Source: Akkermansia muciniphila
Lineage (GTDB): Bacteria > Verrucomicrobiota > Verrucomicrobiia > Limisphaerales > UBA9464
Direction of reading: 5' to 3'
DNA length: 45,748 nt
Assembly (NCBI GenBank): GCA_945883815.1
Contig: CAMCYJ010000022.1
Span: 1 to 45,748 of the forward strand
In this document: positions 32,688 to 42,999 of the stretch, in pieces
Layout of the letters: each line of letters starts with the position of its first letter
Numbering within the stretch: the first letter of the stretch is position 1
Notes under the pieces: generated by a model
What the model was told of the DNA's origin: nothing
Seen by the model: only the letters and a program-made list of their open reading frames with translations
The model's database searches: none
Position numbers and translations under genes: made by a program

Positions 32688-34469
32688 TCACTGCCCTCCG
32701 AAGAGGTTCGGTGCGGCGGCCCGCGCGATTTCACGGCTCCGCTGATGGATCTCCAAGCCGGCACTGCAGCCCAATGCGAACTGGGCGATCTCTTGGGCTT
32801 CGGAAAGTCGCAGGCGGCGCAGGAGGAACTTCACGGCCGGAATCAGTGCGGGCGTGACGCTCAGTTCATGCACCCCCAACCCCACCAATAGCGGGACCAG
32901 AGCGGGTTCTCCCGCCATTTCACCGCACACCCCGACCGGACGTCCGTGCCGGTTGGCCGCCTGCACGGTCATGTGGATGAGGCGCACCACCGCCGGGTGA
33001 GTGGGTTGATAGAGTCGGGCCACGCGCTCGTTGAGGCGATCCACCGCCAACGTGTAACCGGTGAGATCGTTGGTGCCGATACTGAGGAAATCGGATTCGC
33101 GCGCCAGATCTTCAGCGATCAGCGCCGCTGATGGGATTTCAATCATCACGCCCACGGGTACGGAATCGCAGAAAGGGATTCCCTCGGCCCGAAGTTCCTC
33201 TTTGCAGGAGGCCAGGATGGTTTTGGCAGCCCGCAACTCCTCCAGGGCTGACACCATGGGCAGAAGGATGCGCACCTTGCCATGGCACCCGGCCCGAAGG
33301 ATTGCCCGGAGTTGGCCTCGGAATATCTCCGGGCAGTCCAGACTGATGCGGATGGCCCGCCAGCCCAAAAACGGGTTGGGCTCGCCGCTGCGCTGAAGGT
33401 CTACGGGCATCTTGTCTCCGCCGAGGTCCAAGGTGCGGATGATGGCGGTTTGGCCCGGGCGCGTCTGGGATGCCACCGCGCGGTACGCTTCGAATTGCTC
33501 TTCTTCGGTCGGCGGGGTATCGCGGTTGAGGAATAGGAACTCTGTCCGGAACAGGCCGATGCCATTGGCTCCGCTGGCTTGGACCGAAGCCATGTCTTCG
33601 GGCCCTTCGATGTTGGCCGCGAGAATGATGGAGTGCCCGTCGAGCGTCACCGCCGGTTGTTCGCGCAGCAGGGCGAGTTTTTCCTCGAAGAGCGCACGGC
33701 GCTGCTTGAGTTGACCATACTCGAAGAGCGTCTGATCGGTCGGGTTGAGCGTGAGCACGCCTCCGTGGCCATCCAGCAGCGCGTATTCACCGTCCTGAAC
33801 GGAGTCGAGCAGGGGGCCGAGTCCGACCACCGCCGGGATGCCCATCTTCCGGGCCATGATGGCGGTGTGGCTGGTCTTGCCGCCGGCCTCGGTGGCAAAG
33901 CCCAGCACATGCTTCCGATCCAACAAGGCTGTCACGCTGGGGGCGAGATCGTGGGCCACCAGAATGCAGGGCTCGGAGAGTTGCTCGAGGTCGTGCTCTT
34001 GGCCCGCGCCCGAGAGGTGATCCAGAACTCGTCCGGCCACGTCGCGCAAATCCGCGGCCCGCTCGCGGAGGTAGGCGTCATCCACCGAAGCCAGAACCGA
34101 GACGTACTTTTCAAACACGTCGTGGAAGGCGGCCTCGGAGCAACTGAGCTCGGTGCGGATCTTGCGCAAGACCTCGTTGAGCAAGGTGGAGTCTTCCAGC
34201 ACCAACAGGTGCGCCTCAAAGAGTCCGGCCTCGGCGGCACCCATCGCTGCGGAAACCTGATCTCGCACCTTCTGGATGTCATGCCGGGTGCCCAGAAGAG
34301 CCCGATTGAGGCGCTCAATCTCGCTCTCGACCGCCTCGGGCGCGATCTTCTCCCGCGAGACCTGACGTCGGGCCTGCCCCACCCGCAAGATGCGGGCATG
34401 GGACACGCCATCCGAAACCGCGATTCCGCGGTAGGTGCGTGCTCCCGAATGGGCTGGTTTCTCGGCCAT
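32688..34469 (-). CDS. ptsI: Phosphoenolpyruvate-protein phosphotransferase (enzyme I)
   Basis: Enzyme I takes phosphate from phosphoenolpyruvate and passes it to HPr, the first step of the sugar phosphotransferase system or of a regulatory nitrogen-type cascade. The 593-residue protein has the normal order: an HPr-binding helical region (about 40-150), the phospho-histidine motif GGKTSHTAIMARKMGIPAVV (His201), and the PEP-binding TIM barrel with GIGLFRTEFLFLNRDTPPTE, RTLDLGGDKMP, FLGWRAIRISLD and FLSIGTNDLTGYTLAVDR. The active-site Cys lies in VGVCGEMAGEPALVPLLVGL. It lacks an N-terminal GAF domain, so it is not PtsP. No HPr or enzyme II gene is nearby. It starts at 34469, divergent from a lipoprotein gene. 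Confidence 0.95.
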   Translation of the reverse strand: MAEKPAHSGARTYRGIAVSDGVSHARILRVGQARRQVSREKIAPEAVESEIERLNRALLGTRHDIQKVRDQVSAAMGAAEAGLFEAHLLVLEDSTLLNEVLRKIRTELSCSEAAFHDVFEKYVSVLASVDDAYLRERAADLRDVAGRVLDHLSGAGQEHDLEQLSEPCILVAHDLAPSVTALLDRKHVLGFATEAGGKTSHTAIMARKMGIPAVVGLGPLLDSVQDGEYALLDGHGGVLTLNPTDQTLFEYGQLKQRRALFEEKLALLREQPAVTLDGHSIILAANIEGPEDMASVQASGANGIGLFRTEFLFLNRDTPPTEEEQFEAYRAVASQTRPGQTAIIRTLDLGGDKMPVDLQRSGEPNPFLGWRAIRISLDCPEIFRGQLRAILRAGCHGKVRILLPMVSALEELRAAKTILASCKEELRAEGIPFCDSVPVGVMIEIPSAALIAEDLARESDFLSIGTNDLTGYTLAVDRLNERVARLYQPTHPAVVRLIHMTVQAANRHGRPVGVCGEMAGEPALVPLLVGLGVHELSVTPALIPAVKFLLRRLRLSEAQEIAQFALGCSAGLEIHQRSREIARAAAPNLFGGQ

Positions 34470-34588
34470 GGTTCCAAGGCTATCGGCCGGAGGGTGGGTG
34501 CGTGAACCATTTTGTCTCGGAGTGTCCGCAATTTTAGTCCGGGGAATCGTGCCTTGACCTGCGGTCAGTCGGCCGCGACAAGAACCTC

Positions 34589-35929
34589 ATGCACCTCCGC
34601 TTCTCTCCTGACTCCGTCCGCCTCCTGCTGGCCACCGCTGCCGCAGGCCTGCTTTCGACGGGGTGCGCCTATCTGCATTCCGGCACCGCTACGCCGAGGC
34701 TCCATTCGTTTTCAAAGCAGGAACTGAGCAATGAATTCTGGGCCGAGGGTGCGTCTTTTGGGGACATCAACCAGGACGGTGCGGCCGATGTGATCTCGGG
34801 TCCGTTCTGGTATGAGGGCCCTACGTTCAAGGTTCGCCACGAATACGCTCCGGCCGACCGTGTTTCCAAGAGCAAGCGCAACGGGGCCGAGGTGACCTTC
34901 CGCGGCTACAAGGGCGGGTTGGGCAATGAGAACGAATACAGCGCCAACTTCTTCGCTCATTCCGCGGACTTCAACGGCGACGGTTGGGCCGACATCCTGA
35001 TCCTGGGCTTCCCCGGCGAGAATTCCTGGTGGTTCGAAAACCCGGGCAAGGGCGTCACCACCCACTGGAAGCGGCACGTGGCACTGGATGTCACCGACAA
35101 CGAGTCTCCACGCTGGGTGGACATCACCGGCGACGGTCGCCCGGAGATCGTCTGCTCCAGCAAGGGGCGCTATGGGTACGCTTCTCCGAATCCCAAGAAT
35201 CCCACGGCGCCGTTCACCTGGCACCCGCTCTCACCCGACAAGAAGTACCACCGCTACACCCATGGTCTCGGTGTGGGTGACATCAATGGCGACGGCCGCA
35301 TGGACCTGCTCGAAAAAGACGGTTGGTGGGAGCAGCCCGCCTCGCTGGTCGGTGACCCGGAGTGGCAGCACCACCCTGTCTCCTTCGGCTTGGGTGGCGC
35401 GCAGATGTATGCCTATGACGTCAATGGCGATGGGCTGAACGATGTGATCACCAGCCTCGCGGCCCACGGGTATGGATTAGCCTGGTATGAGCAGTCGAAG
35501 GTCGGATCCGAGATCCGCTTCAAGGAGCACATCATCATGAACAAGGAGATCACTGAGAACGCTTATGGCGTGAAGTTCAGCCAACTCCATGGCATTGATT
35601 TGGTGGATATCGATGGCGATGGACTCAAGGATATCGTGACGGGCAAGCGCTTCTGGGCGCATGGGCCGACGGGCGATGCCGAATCTGGTGCTGCTCCGGT
35701 GCTCTACTGGTTCCAACTGCAACGAGGGGCCGACCGATCGGTGGACTTCGTACCTCACCTCATCGACGAGGCCTCCGGGGTGGGCACCGAGGTGAAGGCG
35801 GTGGACTACAACCGCGACGGTCTTGCGGACATTGTGGTGGGCAACAAGAAGGGGGTCTTCGTCTTCACCCACGCAGCCCGCAAGGTGGACCGCGCCACCT
35901 GGGAGGCCGCTCAGCCCAAGAAGCACTGA
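34589..35929 (+). CDS. FG-GAP/VCBS-repeat lipoprotein
   Basis: The 446-residue product has a lipoprotein signal (LLLATAAAGLLSTGC, Cys26) and about seven calcium-binding repeats of the FG-GAP/VCBS type. Their loops read DINQDGAADV, DFNGDGWADI, DITGDGRPEI, DINGDGRMDL, DVNGDGLNDV, DIDGDGLKDI and DYNRDGLADI, spaced for a seven-bladed beta propeller. It is therefore an outer-membrane or surface-anchored propeller that binds calcium and probably a partner protein or polysaccharide. Proteins of this kind are abundant in Verrucomicrobiota and Planctomycetota near secreted enzymes. The gene stands alone and is followed by a strong hairpin. Confidence 0.85.
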   Translation: MHLRFSPDSVRLLLATAAAGLLSTGCAYLHSGTATPRLHSFSKQELSNEFWAEGASFGDINQDGAADVISGPFWYEGPTFKVRHEYAPADRVSKSKRNGAEVTFRGYKGGLGNENEYSANFFAHSADFNGDGWADILILGFPGENSWWFENPGKGVTTHWKRHVALDVTDNESPRWVDITGDGRPEIVCSSKGRYGYASPNPKNPTAPFTWHPLSPDKKYHRYTHGLGVGDINGDGRMDLLEKDGWWEQPASLVGDPEWQHHPVSFGLGGAQMYAYDVNGDGLNDVITSLAAHGYGLAWYEQSKVGSEIRFKEHIIMNKEITENAYGVKFSQLHGIDLVDIDGDGLKDIVTGKRFWAHGPTGDAESGAAPVLYWFQLQRGADRSVDFVPHLIDEASGVGTEVKAVDYNRDGLADIVVGNKKGVFVFTHAARKVDRATWEAAQPKKH

Positions 35930-35963
35930 AGGACTTTTCGGCTGCTCGTGGCCGATCCATTCC

Positions 35964-35993
35964 GGCCCGATCCTGCAATTGCGGGATCGGGCC
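35964..35993. terminator. Hairpin between convergent genes, likely bidirectional terminator
   Basis: GGCCCGATCC (35964-35973) and GGATCGGGCC (35984-35993) form a perfect 10-base stem around TGCAATTGCG. It lies between the ends of the lipoprotein gene (plus) and the subtilase gene (minus). The following T-run is poor (TTGTCGTTT). Confidence 0.7.
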
Positions 35994-36012
35994 TTGTCGT
36001 TTCTGATTGGCT

Positions 36013-39000
36013 TCAGGGCTGGACGCGGACCCGGAAGTAATAGCGCCCCTGTCCCAGCAGGGCGGGGATGGTGTTGGTCAGCATGCCGCCGGTCCCGATG
36101 CGGGCGTCGCTGGCGATATTCCAGCGCTGCAAATCGTCACTGATCTCCAGCAAGTATTCTCGACGTGCCTCGCTGGGCCAGGAGATCCGGATCGGCGCAT
36201 TCACCCCGCCGGACGGGAGGTTGAGTCGGAGACCGGAAGCTGGATCCTTGGGGTTGGTCCCCGCTTGGAACTCCGCGAAGTTCGAGAACCCGTCCTCGTC
36301 GGCATCGACCCCGGGTTCGGCCTCGGTGCCCGAGAGGATCTTTCCAAAGAACGAGTTCTCCCACAGGTCGGAGATTTTATTGCCATTGGAATCGGGGAAC
36401 TCGTAGCGGCCGTTGAGAACCAGTGCGTTGGTGCCCACACGGTTGGTGACCGCAGGTGGTGTGAGGTAATGCTCCACGGGCGACCAGCGGACCACGTACT
36501 CGCCCGGAACCGAATTAGACACATTGAACCAGCGGCCGGATCCGACAACCGCCGTGAAGTTGGTTGGCCCACGGACGCTGAAGGTGGCTTGCGCGAGGTT
36601 GTTGGTGATGGAGAACGTCGATGACTGATTCTGGGTCAGGGAAATCTCCAGATCATCCACGAACCATCCCGGACGGTCGGTCGTTTCAAAACTCAGTAGC
36701 TGGTAGTTGAAGCGGATCCGGACGACGTGGCCCGTGAATCGGCTGATGTCCACGTCCACCTCTTCCCAATCGGCTGAGACATCCCCGAAACCAAAACCCG
36801 CCAGATCACTCCATTGAGCGCCATTGTTGGTGCTGATGGCCACCTGGCAGAGTTCGAAGTCCAGGAGGTCGCTGCGTTCGGTGGTGTCGTACCAGGTGCG
36901 GAACTTCAGGCGGGCGGTGTTGCCACTCCGAAGGTCGATGGCAGGACTCAGCAGGTCGGCAATGGCCGTATCCACAGCCTGTCCTTCCAAATTGGTGGCC
37001 CAGCAGTTCGTGCCGCTGTGGGGGCTTATTCCGTATCGGTTGGACGGCGTTCCAAACTGCCAGGTGGTGTTGAGCAGGTTCTCTCCGGTCTCATCGTCGA
37101 AGGCGCTGTCGTCGAAGGTGGCCCATCCCGAACGACCCTTCTCCAGGGAATCTTTCCAGGGGGCGTCCAGAGGTCGCAGGGTGCGCAGGCGGAATGAGCG
37201 CCCCGCCAGACGCGCCGTCACCGAATTGCCGGCTTCATCTTGGCTCACCGGCAGGAAGTAATAGTCGCGATCGGGTTGGAGGCCCGAGATTTGGATTTCG
37301 TGGTCGGTGGTCAGGTCCGCCGAGTAGGCCGTGCGGGTGAGCAGCGAATCGTCGCCACCGCTTTCGCCGAAGCGCACCAGTGTGTCGGTGGGCTTGTCGG
37401 TGGTCCAAGAAATGGTCGCTTCATTGTAGGCCGGATCCTGGGCCACAGCGCTGATCACCGGGGGTCTTGTGTCGATGATCACTTGGGCCGACAGGGCGAC
37501 TCCTGTGGCGGTGTCGTACGAGGCGGTGAGAAAATCACCATGGGCGCAGCGCAGTCGCGCGGAGTTCGTGTCCGTCGCCGTGGAGGCCAGGGTGACTCGG
37601 CCTCGAAACACGCCCTTCAAGGGGGTCTCGGCCAGGGGTACTTCAAAACCCTTCGGATCGGAGGTGCTGCTAATTTGCAGAGTGATCCGTTTCTGTCCCG
37701 AACGGGCCGCGTCGTTCACCTCAATCATGGCGGCCGAGGGCAGCGTGTAGGCCGGTTGGTGGAAGGTCACACTCGAGCCCCCGCGCAATCCCGGCACCAG
37801 AAAATCGAGAGCCCGGCCGAGCACGGTGACCTTGTTGTCCGGAGCCTCAGCCTCCGTCGGGATGGACTCCCATGGGATCGAAAGAAAGACCACCCGCCCC
37901 AGGCTGTCATTGCCGGTGCGTGGATAGCGCAGGCCGATGATCCGACCCTCATCCTGGGTGAGGATGGAGGCTGCGTCGGCCGTCGGCCGCAGGGCATCCG
38001 GGAAGGTCGAAAAGTCGAGCAGCGACCCCAGGTCGGGGAACTCCTGGTAATCCAGACCGATGGCCAGGCCGGCGCTGATGGGATCTCCGTTGATGCCGTT
38101 GGCGAGGGTGGCACCCACATCCTCGGTGAAGTCGGCCACGTGCAGCACGTCGGTGCGGAACGACTGCTCTGCCGGGGACAATCGGCTCAAGACCTCGGAG
38201 GATGCCACGAAGAGTGATCCTCCACTGGCGACGTAGGTCGACAGTCCGGAGGCCAAGCCCGCAGGCAGGGTGGCCAGATCTTCGGGACGCCAGATCACCA
38301 CGCGGTATCCGGAGAGTAGGGCGGCGGAAGGCGCCGTGTTGGTCTCGGCGAAGTTCCACACTTCGTAATCGATGCCGAGGGCGTCGAGGGGTTGGGTCCA
38401 GTGTTCGATGCCGGGGAAGGGGAGATTCAGTTGCTCGAAGGTCGTCTCGGGCGAATACAGCAGTAGAGCCTTGGCAGGCCGGGTCGCGGTGAAGAAGTAG
38501 TATCGGCCCGCATTGTTGTTGGTCTCAACATTGCCAGCTCCGTCCGTCGCCACGATGAAGTAGCGATAAATCTGGTCCGGCACCAACTCCGGCAGAAACA
38601 GCTCCGGTGAGGAGCGGAGGTAGGCATTGGTCACGGTGAATGCGGGCTCGTTGATGGGGTTGATGACCGCCACCGATTTCACCGGTTCGCTGGCGTTGAA
38701 ACGCAGGCTGGTCCGTCCGAAACGCTGGATGGCCCGGACGGAATCGAGGACAGGCGGGTCCAGGTCGATGGTGGCGGTCCGGGTGCGGAGGCCGGCCGGC
38801 GAGGCGTCGGTGTACGACAGGGTCAGCGTGTTTCCATTGATCACCATCAGGCTGCCCGCCTTCGGTGACGTGACCAGCGACACGGCCCCGGTAAAAGTGC
38901 CGCCCGAGCCGCTGCGCAGCAGGGTAAGAGTCAGCGGTGCTGGCTGCGAATCGGAGGTGACGGTGACCGTGGCGCTGGCCTGATCGCGCAAATCGGTGTC

Positions 39001-41193
39001 CACCAGTCGAATCTGGGCGATCGACGGAGCCGGATAGGTTTCCTGGTTCCACGAGACCACGCCCTCGCCGGGGAAGGGGATCTGGCCGGAGACCACCAGA
39101 GCGAAGTCCTGCTCGGGCGCGCCATTGGTCCGACCGTGGACATCCTGGAGTACCCGTTGGGCCCGGACTCGGAGGATCCATTCGCCGGCGGCGGGATTGC
39201 TGATCCAAACGCCTTCGACGTTGTTGATCCGGTCGCCGTCGGCCGTGTCGGCTACAGACTCGCCATCCAGGAAGGCATTGCCCCGGAAGACACGCCCATC
39301 GGGGGAGATCACTTCCAGATCCAGATCGTTGACCAAGGCCGGGATGGCTGCGGGAAGTCCCGGGACATCGGTGTAGGCGAGGGTGACCTTCAGCGCGTCG
39401 TCAGCCCCCACGATGAGTCGTTTTTCAGAGACGGTTCCGGTTTTCAGTCCAATGCCCTGGTCGGTGAAATTGAAGCGGCGCTCCCCGGTGATGAGCGCGG
39501 CCACATCGCAACGCCCCCACCCCTCGTCATTGTTGGGAACCGGGGGTGTGCCGCCGACCACCAGCATGGTGCCGGCCTCTTCGTCGTCGGTGTCCACGGG
39601 CACCTCAGCCGAAGTCATGTCCACGGCCGAATTGATGAGCGAAGCCTTCACCAGAGCTGGGGATGGAGTCAGTCCGCCCTGCGTCTCCCGGTACCATTGC
39701 ACGAAGACCGCACAGGCTCCGCTCACATGCGGCCCAGCCTGGGAGGTTCCGCCCTGGAACATGTAGTTCTCGTCGATCCCCAGCCAGGCATTGGCGTCAC
39801 TGGCAAACTGGCTTTTGAGCGACGCGATCCAGGTGCCGGGTGCGGTGATGTCGGGTTTGATTCGGCCGTCTTCAGCCGGACCGCGGCTGGAGAAATCAGC
39901 CATTGTCTCGGCTCCCTCTGCGTAGATCGCCAGATCGAAGCGGTCGTTCTGGCAGGCACCGGTGGCGATCACGTTCTTGGCTACGGCCGGTGAACCGATG
40001 GTTTGCTCGCCCGGCCCTGAATTGCCGGCGCTGAATTCGAGGATGTAGGGCTGTTCCCCGGGGGTCTTTGCATCGGCGTCCCGCACCAGCGCGTCGAATT
40101 CGGCGGCGCTGAGGTCGTAGCGCCCTTGCGTGTCGTCACCCCAGGAGTTGGATCCCACGTAGGCGCCGCTGCGGACGGCGTCTCGGGTCAACGCTTCGTA
40201 GCTGGGAGGCGCGTAGTAGTCGCCGGCTCCGTCAAAAAGTCGCTGGGCCACCAGGTGCGCCCCGGGGGCCACGCCCAAGCCCCAGAGGTAACCGTTGTCA
40301 TCCTGGGTGCCGATGGCACCGCTGCCGGCCACGATCCCGGCGCAGTGTGTGCCGTGACTGTGCTCGTCGGAGGCGTCTTGCAGGCCGCCGTAGGCGAAGA
40401 AGGCGTCCACCCGTCCGTTGAGGTCCCGGTGCATGGTCTCGGTTTCACCCGTGTCGAGGCCGGAGTCGGCGACGGCCACGGTGACCCCGCGTCCATCGAA
40501 GCCCAATTTCTGGACTTCGGCGGGCTTGCCCGGGGTGCCGTCATCACCCATCAGGATCTCGGTGGCGACCTCGTCCACCAGCTTCATTCGGCCCGCGGGC
40601 TCGATCCATAGCACCGCCTCCGATCGCGCCATCTCCAAGATCTGTCCCGGACTGGTCTTGCCGCCCAGAAAGATGCCGAAGGCCGTCTCGGTGCGGTGGA
40701 CCGGTCCTCTGAATTGACGGAGCGCTGAAATCAAGGCGCCCGGCGGGGTCTGAGGTCTCAGCAGCAGGCGGATGTCTCGGGGAGTTCCGGGCTCGGCGGC
40801 CATCGCGGCGGTCAAGCGCCGGTCCATTCGCCACTCGGGTTGGTATTCGCCCAGCCAGCGCACGAAGGGAATGGCCCGGATTTCTGCCGCCGAGGCCCCG
40901 TCGAGGTGGCAAACAAAGGAGTCGTCCGGGATCGGGCTCAGCAGGCGCAGCCGTTTGGACTGCAGGGTTTGACGGTGCTCGGCTGAGAGAGGTCCCTCCA
41001 ACTGGATTAGGAACAACCCCGAGACCGGAGGTTTGCCGGTCGCGATGGCACCAGACCGGGCTTTGGAATCGGGTGCCGGCGGGGTGGTGACGGTGGTATT
41101 GCGCAGGCGGATGAACCGGGCGTCTTGCGCGGTGGCATGGAAGAGGCAACTCAGCGCGACGACAAAGCCCGCGATCCATCCACGGAGAAGCAT
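36013..41193 (-). CDS. Large secreted subtilisin-like (S8) serine protease
   Basis: The 1726-residue protein has a signal peptide (to about residue 22, ALSCLFHATA), a region of about 200 residues with the character of an inhibitory propeptide, and a full S8 catalytic domain. Asp243 lies in VTVAVADSGLDTG, His280 in HSHGTHCAGIVAGSG, the oxyanion Asn391 in EFSAGNSGPGEQ, and Ser484 in FQGGTSQAGPHVSGACAVF. After it come beta-rich modules, a fibronectin-like module (ATISWTTDKPTDTLVRFGES to VSQDEAGNSVTA), a jelly-roll region ending in WFVDDLEISL, and a final EISDDLQRWNIASDA domain like those that end many secreted proteins of this phylum. It probably degrades protein outside the cell or at the surface. 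All catalytic residues are present. Confidence 0.92.
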   Translation of the reverse strand: MLLRGWIAGFVVALSCLFHATAQDARFIRLRNTTVTTPPAPDSKARSGAIATGKPPVSGLFLIQLEGPLSAEHRQTLQSKRLRLLSPIPDDSFVCHLDGASAAEIRAIPFVRWLGEYQPEWRMDRRLTAAMAAEPGTPRDIRLLLRPQTPPGALISALRQFRGPVHRTETAFGIFLGGKTSPGQILEMARSEAVLWIEPAGRMKLVDEVATEILMGDDGTPGKPAEVQKLGFDGRGVTVAVADSGLDTGETETMHRDLNGRVDAFFAYGGLQDASDEHSHGTHCAGIVAGSGAIGTQDDNGYLWGLGVAPGAHLVAQRLFDGAGDYYAPPSYEALTRDAVRSGAYVGSNSWGDDTQGRYDLSAAEFDALVRDADAKTPGEQPYILEFSAGNSGPGEQTIGSPAVAKNVIATGACQNDRFDLAIYAEGAETMADFSSRGPAEDGRIKPDITAPGTWIASLKSQFASDANAWLGIDENYMFQGGTSQAGPHVSGACAVFVQWYRETQGGLTPSPALVKASLINSAVDMTSAEVPVDTDDEEAGTMLVVGGTPPVPNNDEGWGRCDVAALITGERRFNFTDQGIGLKTGTVSEKRLIVGADDALKVTLAYTDVPGLPAAIPALVNDLDLEVISPDGRVFRGNAFLDGESVADTADGDRINNVEGVWISNPAAGEWILRVRAQRVLQDVHGRTNGAPEQDFALVVSGQIPFPGEGVVSWNQETYPAPSIAQIRLVDTDLRDQASATVTVTSDSQPAPLTLTLLRSGSGGTFTGAVSLVTSPKAGSLMVINGNTLTLSYTDASPAGLRTRTATIDLDPPVLDSVRAIQRFGRTSLRFNASEPVKSVAVINPINEPAFTVTNAYLRSSPELFLPELVPDQIYRYFIVATDGAGNVETNNNAGRYYFFTATRPAKALLLYSPETTFEQLNLPFPGIEHWTQPLDALGIDYEVWNFAETNTAPSAALLSGYRVVIWRPEDLATLPAGLASGLSTYVASGGSLFVASSEVLSRLSPAEQSFRTDVLHVADFTEDVGATLANGINGDPISAGLAIGLDYQEFPDLGSLLDFSTFPDALRPTADAASILTQDEGRIIGLRYPRTGNDSLGRVVFLSIPWESIPTEAEAPDNKVTVLGRALDFLVPGLRGGSSVTFHQPAYTLPSAAMIEVNDAARSGQKRITLQISSTSDPKGFEVPLAETPLKGVFRGRVTLASTATDTNSARLRCAHGDFLTASYDTATGVALSAQVIIDTRPPVISAVAQDPAYNEATISWTTDKPTDTLVRFGESGGDDSLLTRTAYSADLTTDHEIQISGLQPDRDYYFLPVSQDEAGNSVTARLAGRSFRLRTLRPLDAPWKDSLEKGRSGWATFDDSAFDDETGENLLNTTWQFGTPSNRYGISPHSGTNCWATNLEGQAVDTAIADLLSPAIDLRSGNTARLKFRTWYDTTERSDLLDFELCQVAISTNNGAQWSDLAGFGFGDVSADWEEVDVDISRFTGHVVRIRFNYQLLSFETTDRPGWFVDDLEISLTQNQSSTFSITNNLAQATFSVRGPTNFTAVVGSGRWFNVSNSVPGEYVVRWSPVEHYLTPPAVTNRVGTNALVLNGRYEFPDSNGNKISDLWENSFFGKILSGTEAEPGVDADEDGFSNFAEFQAGTNPKDPASGLRLNLPSGGVNAPIRISWPSEARREYLLEISDDLQRWNIASDARIGTGGMLTNTIPALLGQGRYYFRVRVQP

Positions 41194-41415
41194 GAAGAAA
41201 AGATTAGACGTCGATCGGTCGCTTCACAAGGCGCTGTAGGGCACCCCGTGAGGTAAAGCTCTTCACGTTCCTGAAACTTCGGTGGCGATCGAGTTCGGAT
41301 CGCGGATAGAGGTGTCGGCGGTCTCCAAGGCCCCAGCGGCATGTCAATTGCTTCCCCGATTGAACGTCAGTTTTGACCCTGCTGGTGCTGCAGGTTCCGA
41401 TCCTCAACCACCCGA

Positions 41416-42999
41416 ATGAAACCTTTCGTCAAAGGAGACCTGGACGGCTTTTTCGCCCTGGGTCTCGACAGCTTGGTGAACCTGCTGCTGATGACCGGCT
41501 TTTGCCTGGGACTGCTCGGGTTTTCAGCGGAATTGTACTTTGGCCGCATCCTTCCGGCCTCAGCGGTTGGACTGGTCTTCGGGAACCTCATGTATGCCCG
41601 CCAAGCATTGCGATTGGCGGCTCGGGAGGGTCGGGATGATGTTTGTGCGCTGCCCTACGGCTTCAATTTGGTCACGGTGATCATCTACTCGCTGTTGGTC
41701 ATGTATCCCGCGCAGCAAATGGCCCTCGCTCAGGGCCTGCCGAAGCCCAAGGCCGACGAGATCGCCTGGTTGGCCGGAATCGCAGCCTGCGTGGGATCGG
41801 GCCTGATCGAGTTCGCAGGGTCGTTCTTCTTGCACCACCTGCGACGCGTCACGCCGTTGGCCGCGCTATTGGCTGCACTGGCCGGCATTGGTGTGTTCTT
41901 CATCGCCATGGATTTCCTGTTCCGGGCCTGGGTCTATCCGCTCATCGGCATGGGAACCTTGGCCATCGCCTTGGTGGTCTATTACGGCGGCTACCGTTTC
42001 AAAGGCGGTATCCCGGGCGGACTGGTGATTGTTTCGCTGGGAACCCTCGGAGCCTGGGGGCTGAACTGGGCGGGATTGCCCTCGCCAGCCCCGGCCTATC
42101 CGCTGAACTTGAGTCATCTCGGGCTGCACCTTCCCGTGCCGGCCTTGAAAGCGCTTCGGGACAGCCTGCCGTACCTCTTGCCCTTCTTCAGCATTATCCT
42201 GCCCATGGGCGTGGTGAATGTGGTGGGATCCATGCAGGTGCTGGGTTCGGCGGAAGCGGCGGGCGATCGCTACGAAACACGCCCCTCCTTGATCATCAAC
42301 GGAGTCGGCACCCTGCTCTCGGCGGTGTTCGGGTCGCCGTACCCCACGACCCTCTACATCGGCCATCCCGGTTGGAAGGCCATTGGTTCCCGGGCGGGGT
42401 ACTCCACCCTCAATGCCATTTTCGTGACCCTCGTTTGCCTGACCGGATCCCTAAGTCTTTTGGCCTGGTCCATCCCGGTGGAAGCGGGCATGGCTATTCT
42501 AATATGGATCGGCATTTCCATGGGAACCCAGGCGATGGATGCCATTCCGCGCCGACACATTCCGGCCGTCATCGTTGGGCTTTTTCCGGCCATCGCCGGG
42601 TATTGTGCTCTGGTGGCCAAGAACGTCATGGCCGGCGTCGGCGTCGGGACGGTGGCCAATCCCTTCCGACAGGAACTGCTCGATGGCATCCTCAAGGCGC
42701 GCAACTTCCATGCGGAGGGCATGTTCGCCCTGGAGCAGGGGTATTTCCTGAGTTGCCTCATCCTGTCCGCGGCGACCGTTTGCATCATCGACCAGAAGTT
42801 CCGCCAGGCGGCCGTGTGGTTCGCCGCTGGAGCGCTGCTGGCGGCCGTTGGCTTCATCCACAGCTTCGGATTCATCACCGCCGACATCGTCGGGGTGCTC
42901 AAGCCGGGCTGGAAATGGGTGATCGGCTACCTGGCCATGTCGGGCGTGATGCTCGCGGTGCCCGTCTTCATGGAGAAATCATCCCACGAAGCGGTTTGA
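41416..42999 (+). CDS. NCS2/AzgA-like nucleobase permease
   Basis: This 527-residue protein has about 12-13 membrane helices and resembles the xanthine/uracil/adenine permease superfamily (NCS2), closest in style to AzgA-type transporters. Supporting motifs are LPYGFNLVTVII (loop after helix 3), LPMGVVNVVGSMQVLGSAEA (the NCS2 substrate region), FGSPYPTTLYIGHPGWKAIG and SRAGYSTLNAIFVTLVCL, plus IGISMGTQAMDAIPRRHIPA. It would import a purine or a related base by proton symport. Its 3' end overlaps that of the convergent adenosine deaminase-like gene by 21 bases, and that pairing supports a purine substrate. The fit to classical NCS2 signatures is partial, so the substrate is not certain. Confidence 0.75.
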   Translation: MKPFVKGDLDGFFALGLDSLVNLLLMTGFCLGLLGFSAELYFGRILPASAVGLVFGNLMYARQALRLAAREGRDDVCALPYGFNLVTVIIYSLLVMYPAQQMALAQGLPKPKADEIAWLAGIAACVGSGLIEFAGSFFLHHLRRVTPLAALLAALAGIGVFFIAMDFLFRAWVYPLIGMGTLAIALVVYYGGYRFKGGIPGGLVIVSLGTLGAWGLNWAGLPSPAPAYPLNLSHLGLHLPVPALKALRDSLPYLLPFFSIILPMGVVNVVGSMQVLGSAEAAGDRYETRPSLIINGVGTLLSAVFGSPYPTTLYIGHPGWKAIGSRAGYSTLNAIFVTLVCLTGSLSLLAWSIPVEAGMAILIWIGISMGTQAMDAIPRRHIPAVIVGLFPAIAGYCALVAKNVMAGVGVGTVANPFRQELLDGILKARNFHAEGMFALEQGYFLSCLILSAATVCIIDQKFRQAAVWFAAGALLAAVGFIHSFGFITADIVGVLKPGWKWVIGYLAMSGVMLAVPVFMEKSSHEAV